Of a stretch of DNA of 14,953 nucleotides, positions 13,568 through 14,953 are shown in pieces. Location: contig CBDUUV010000066.1 in the NCBI GenBank assembly GCA_965370495.1, positions 1-14,953 of the forward strand. Reading direction: 5' to 3'. This stretch comes from Krumholzibacterium sp965370495. GTDB taxonomy: Bacteria > Krumholzibacteriota > Krumholzibacteriia > Krumholzibacteriales > Krumholzibacteriaceae. Both the position numbers and the translations under genes were made by a program. The notes under the pieces are model-generated. The model was not told the origin of the DNA and made no database searches. It was given only the letters and a program-made list of their open reading frames with translations. Each line of letters starts with the position of its first letter. Position 1 is the first letter of the stretch.

Positions 13568-14953
13568 GTGCGGACGATCAAGATTTTCCTTATTGTTTCT
13601 ACTATTATTGCAGTAACTTGCGACAAGGCAGTGAAGGCTGATTCATATGAGGCTTTTGGCCTGAAGCCGGCTGCCATCATAGTCTCCAGCCGTGATTGGG
13701 AGACGTACAGGGCTGTACTGGAAATCGTCAGGAACAGCGATGCCAGGGGGCTTATATGTTATCCTCCGGGTTTGATATTCGGCAGGTTTTCTCCCGGTAT
13801 CAGCGAGGCCGATTTTGACGGCCTGCCGGTCGAGATAATCAGGCAGGGTACGGCGATTGTACAGGGAAATCTCGACACTGTGATATACAAGATCGTCGAC
13901 AGGCTTCTCAATGAGAGAGAAACTATTCTTAAGGAGCCCCGGGGAAGCGATCCCGGCCCGTACAACGGCCTGGTTCTCAATGTTCCCGATGATTTAAAGG
14001 AAAAATTCAAGGGGAGGCCAAAACCACGCACAGGATCCCCTTCGGAGATCCTCGAGAGAGGGATACAACAGAACTCGGAGCTTATGATCGGCGAGGTCCT
14101 GGTAAATGTCGTCATCCCGGAGAGTAATGGCGGGACCGAGGACTGGACGCAGGAAGAAATCGGAAATATGCTGGCCGATCTCCAACTCGGTCTTTCCCAG
14201 TATACGCAGAATTCGGGCTGGGCCAGCCTGAACTTCTATATCAATACTGATATCCCCCGGCAGATCCCGGTGAGTGTCGAACCGATTGAAGGAGATTGGA
14301 ACACGGATTGGCGGTGGATCAGTGACGCGTTGACATATCTGTCGACGATGGGGCTGTTTACAAAAGCCGAGGTGGGCTCGATCGGGAATACACATCTTCT
14401 GAACAATGCTACCCGCCGGAAGTGGCTGGATGATGGATTCAGAATAGACTGGGTTTTTACAGCATATGTGGTGGATGCCAGTTTCAATGAATGCTGGCAG
14501 GGAGCGGGAGGAGGATACGTGGCGTATGCCTATCTTGGAGGCCCATACATTGTGGTGCCCTATCCCGCGTGCAGGTTCGGCACCGACATCTATTTCGGCC
14601 ATGTTTTCATACACGAGATGAGCCATAGTTTCTGGGCGCTTGATGAGTATGCCAGTTACAATGGACCCTGCAGTGAAACCTCGGGTTACCTCGATATAAC
14701 GAACGGCAACTCATATTATATCCCGATGGGTCAGAACGAGCCCTGCGGCGCTGGATATTCATGCATCATGAACAACGCCCGGCTGGAATCGCCTCTGCCC
14801 ATATGCCCCTACACGATGGGGCAGGTGGGCCGGGGTGATTTCAACGAGAACTCGATACCGGACATATATGAGATACCCCCGATCGTCGAGATGATAGAAA
14901 TGCCGGGGGTAACGAGTGATACGACGTACAACGGTTTGTATCTTGTCAGCGCT
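13568..14953 (+). CDS. secreted zinc metalloprotease, HExxHxxWxxD type (3' end outside window)
   Basis: The frame runs open for 462 codons to the last base of the window, so the gene continues. It starts at GTG 13568 with GAGG six bases upstream; the product opens with a hydrophobic signal peptide (I-K-I-F-L-I-V-S-T-I-I-A-V) and a possible signal peptidase site near V-K-A. Around residue 349 lies I-H-E-M-S-H-S-F-W-A-L-D-E-Y: zinc ligands His349 and His353, catalytic Glu350, and Asp359 at the place of the third ligand in metzincin-like HExxHxxGxxH/D sites, though the usual Gly is Trp356. The adjoining D-E-Y resembles M64-type secreted peptidases. Cys-containing loops after the motif suggest disulfides. 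G-D-F-N-E-N-S-I-P-D-I near residue 425 is a calcium-binding or dockerin-like loop, a common joint to C-terminal Ig-like or sorting domains, which would lie beyond the window. Substrate unknown; the N-terminal 250 residues match nothing I recognise. Confidence 0.82.
   Translation, partial: MRTIKIFLIVSTIIAVTCDKAVKADSYEAFGLKPAAIIVSSRDWETYRAVLEIVRNSDARGLICYPPGLIFGRFSPGISEADFDGLPVEIIRQGTAIVQGNLDTVIYKIVDRLLNERETILKEPRGSDPGPYNGLVLNVPDDLKEKFKGRPKPRTGSPSEILERGIQQNSELMIGEVLVNVVIPESNGGTEDWTQEEIGNMLADLQLGLSQYTQNSGWASLNFYINTDIPRQIPVSVEPIEGDWNTDWRWISDALTYLSTMGLFTKAEVGSIGNTHLLNNATRRKWLDDGFRIDWVFTAYVVDASFNECWQGAGGGYVAYAYLGGPYIVVPYPACRFGTDIYFGHVFIHEMSHSFWALDEYASYNGPCSETSGYLDITNGNSYYIPMGQNEPCGAGYSCIMNNARLESPLPICPYTMGQVGRGDFNENSIPDIYEIPPIVEMIEMPGVTSDTTYNGLYLVSA

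Overview
The window is a stretch of bacterial chromosome of roughly 50-55% GC. Every gene I accept lies on the + strand, with short gaps or 4-base overlaps. The organism is Gram-negative: it carries a very large LptD outer-membrane protein of the two-part OstA-like/barrel type, a lipoprotein, and periplasmic-type c hemes. The first gene is the tail of a PglZ-domain protein resembling PorX, and the LptD architecture is also of the kind seen in the Bacteroidota/FCB superphylum. I therefore infer an FCB-type lineage, possibly an uncultured candidate phylum. That placement is inference, not proof.

Layout: (1) 2-748, C-terminal part of a PglZ/PorX-like protein. (2) 770-3372, a tightly coupled tsaE-tsaB-rimI block (tRNA t6A synthesis and protein N-acetylation), followed by a trimeric-type purine nucleoside phosphorylase. 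(3) 3451-6712, accD (fatty acid synthesis), folC (folate polyglutamylation) and a ROK-family sugar kinase. (4) 6798-10718, lptD, 1306 codons, with an unusual extra domain of about 130 residues inside the barrel. (5) 10933-11226, an HU-type DNA-binding protein with stacked promoter candidates upstream and a clear intrinsic terminator downstream. (6) 11321-14953, three genes for exported proteins: a lipoprotein with a metallophosphatase-like domain and four c-type hemes, an unrecognised secreted protein whose start adjoins the end of the cytochrome gene, and the first 462 codons of a secreted HExxH metalloprotease that runs off the window.

The most interesting point is in the cytochrome gene. 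Its reading frame has an in-frame TGA at codon 43 (11447-11449). The lipoprotein signal peptide lies before it, and the rest of the phosphatase-like domain and all four CxxCH motifs lie after it in the same frame. The TGA falls in a P-S-G-x-G-G-N segment where, as I recall, relatives carry Cys. A G/C-rich stem-loop begins right after it, with its apical loop opening with GG 18 nt downstream, which fits the bacterial SECIS pattern. I propose a selenocysteine-containing, lipid-anchored multiheme protein. Standard gene calling would cut off its signal peptide and leave an impossible cytoplasmic c-type cytochrome.

Most of the window (tsaE to HU) is conserved housekeeping. The 3' end is the accessory, exported part.
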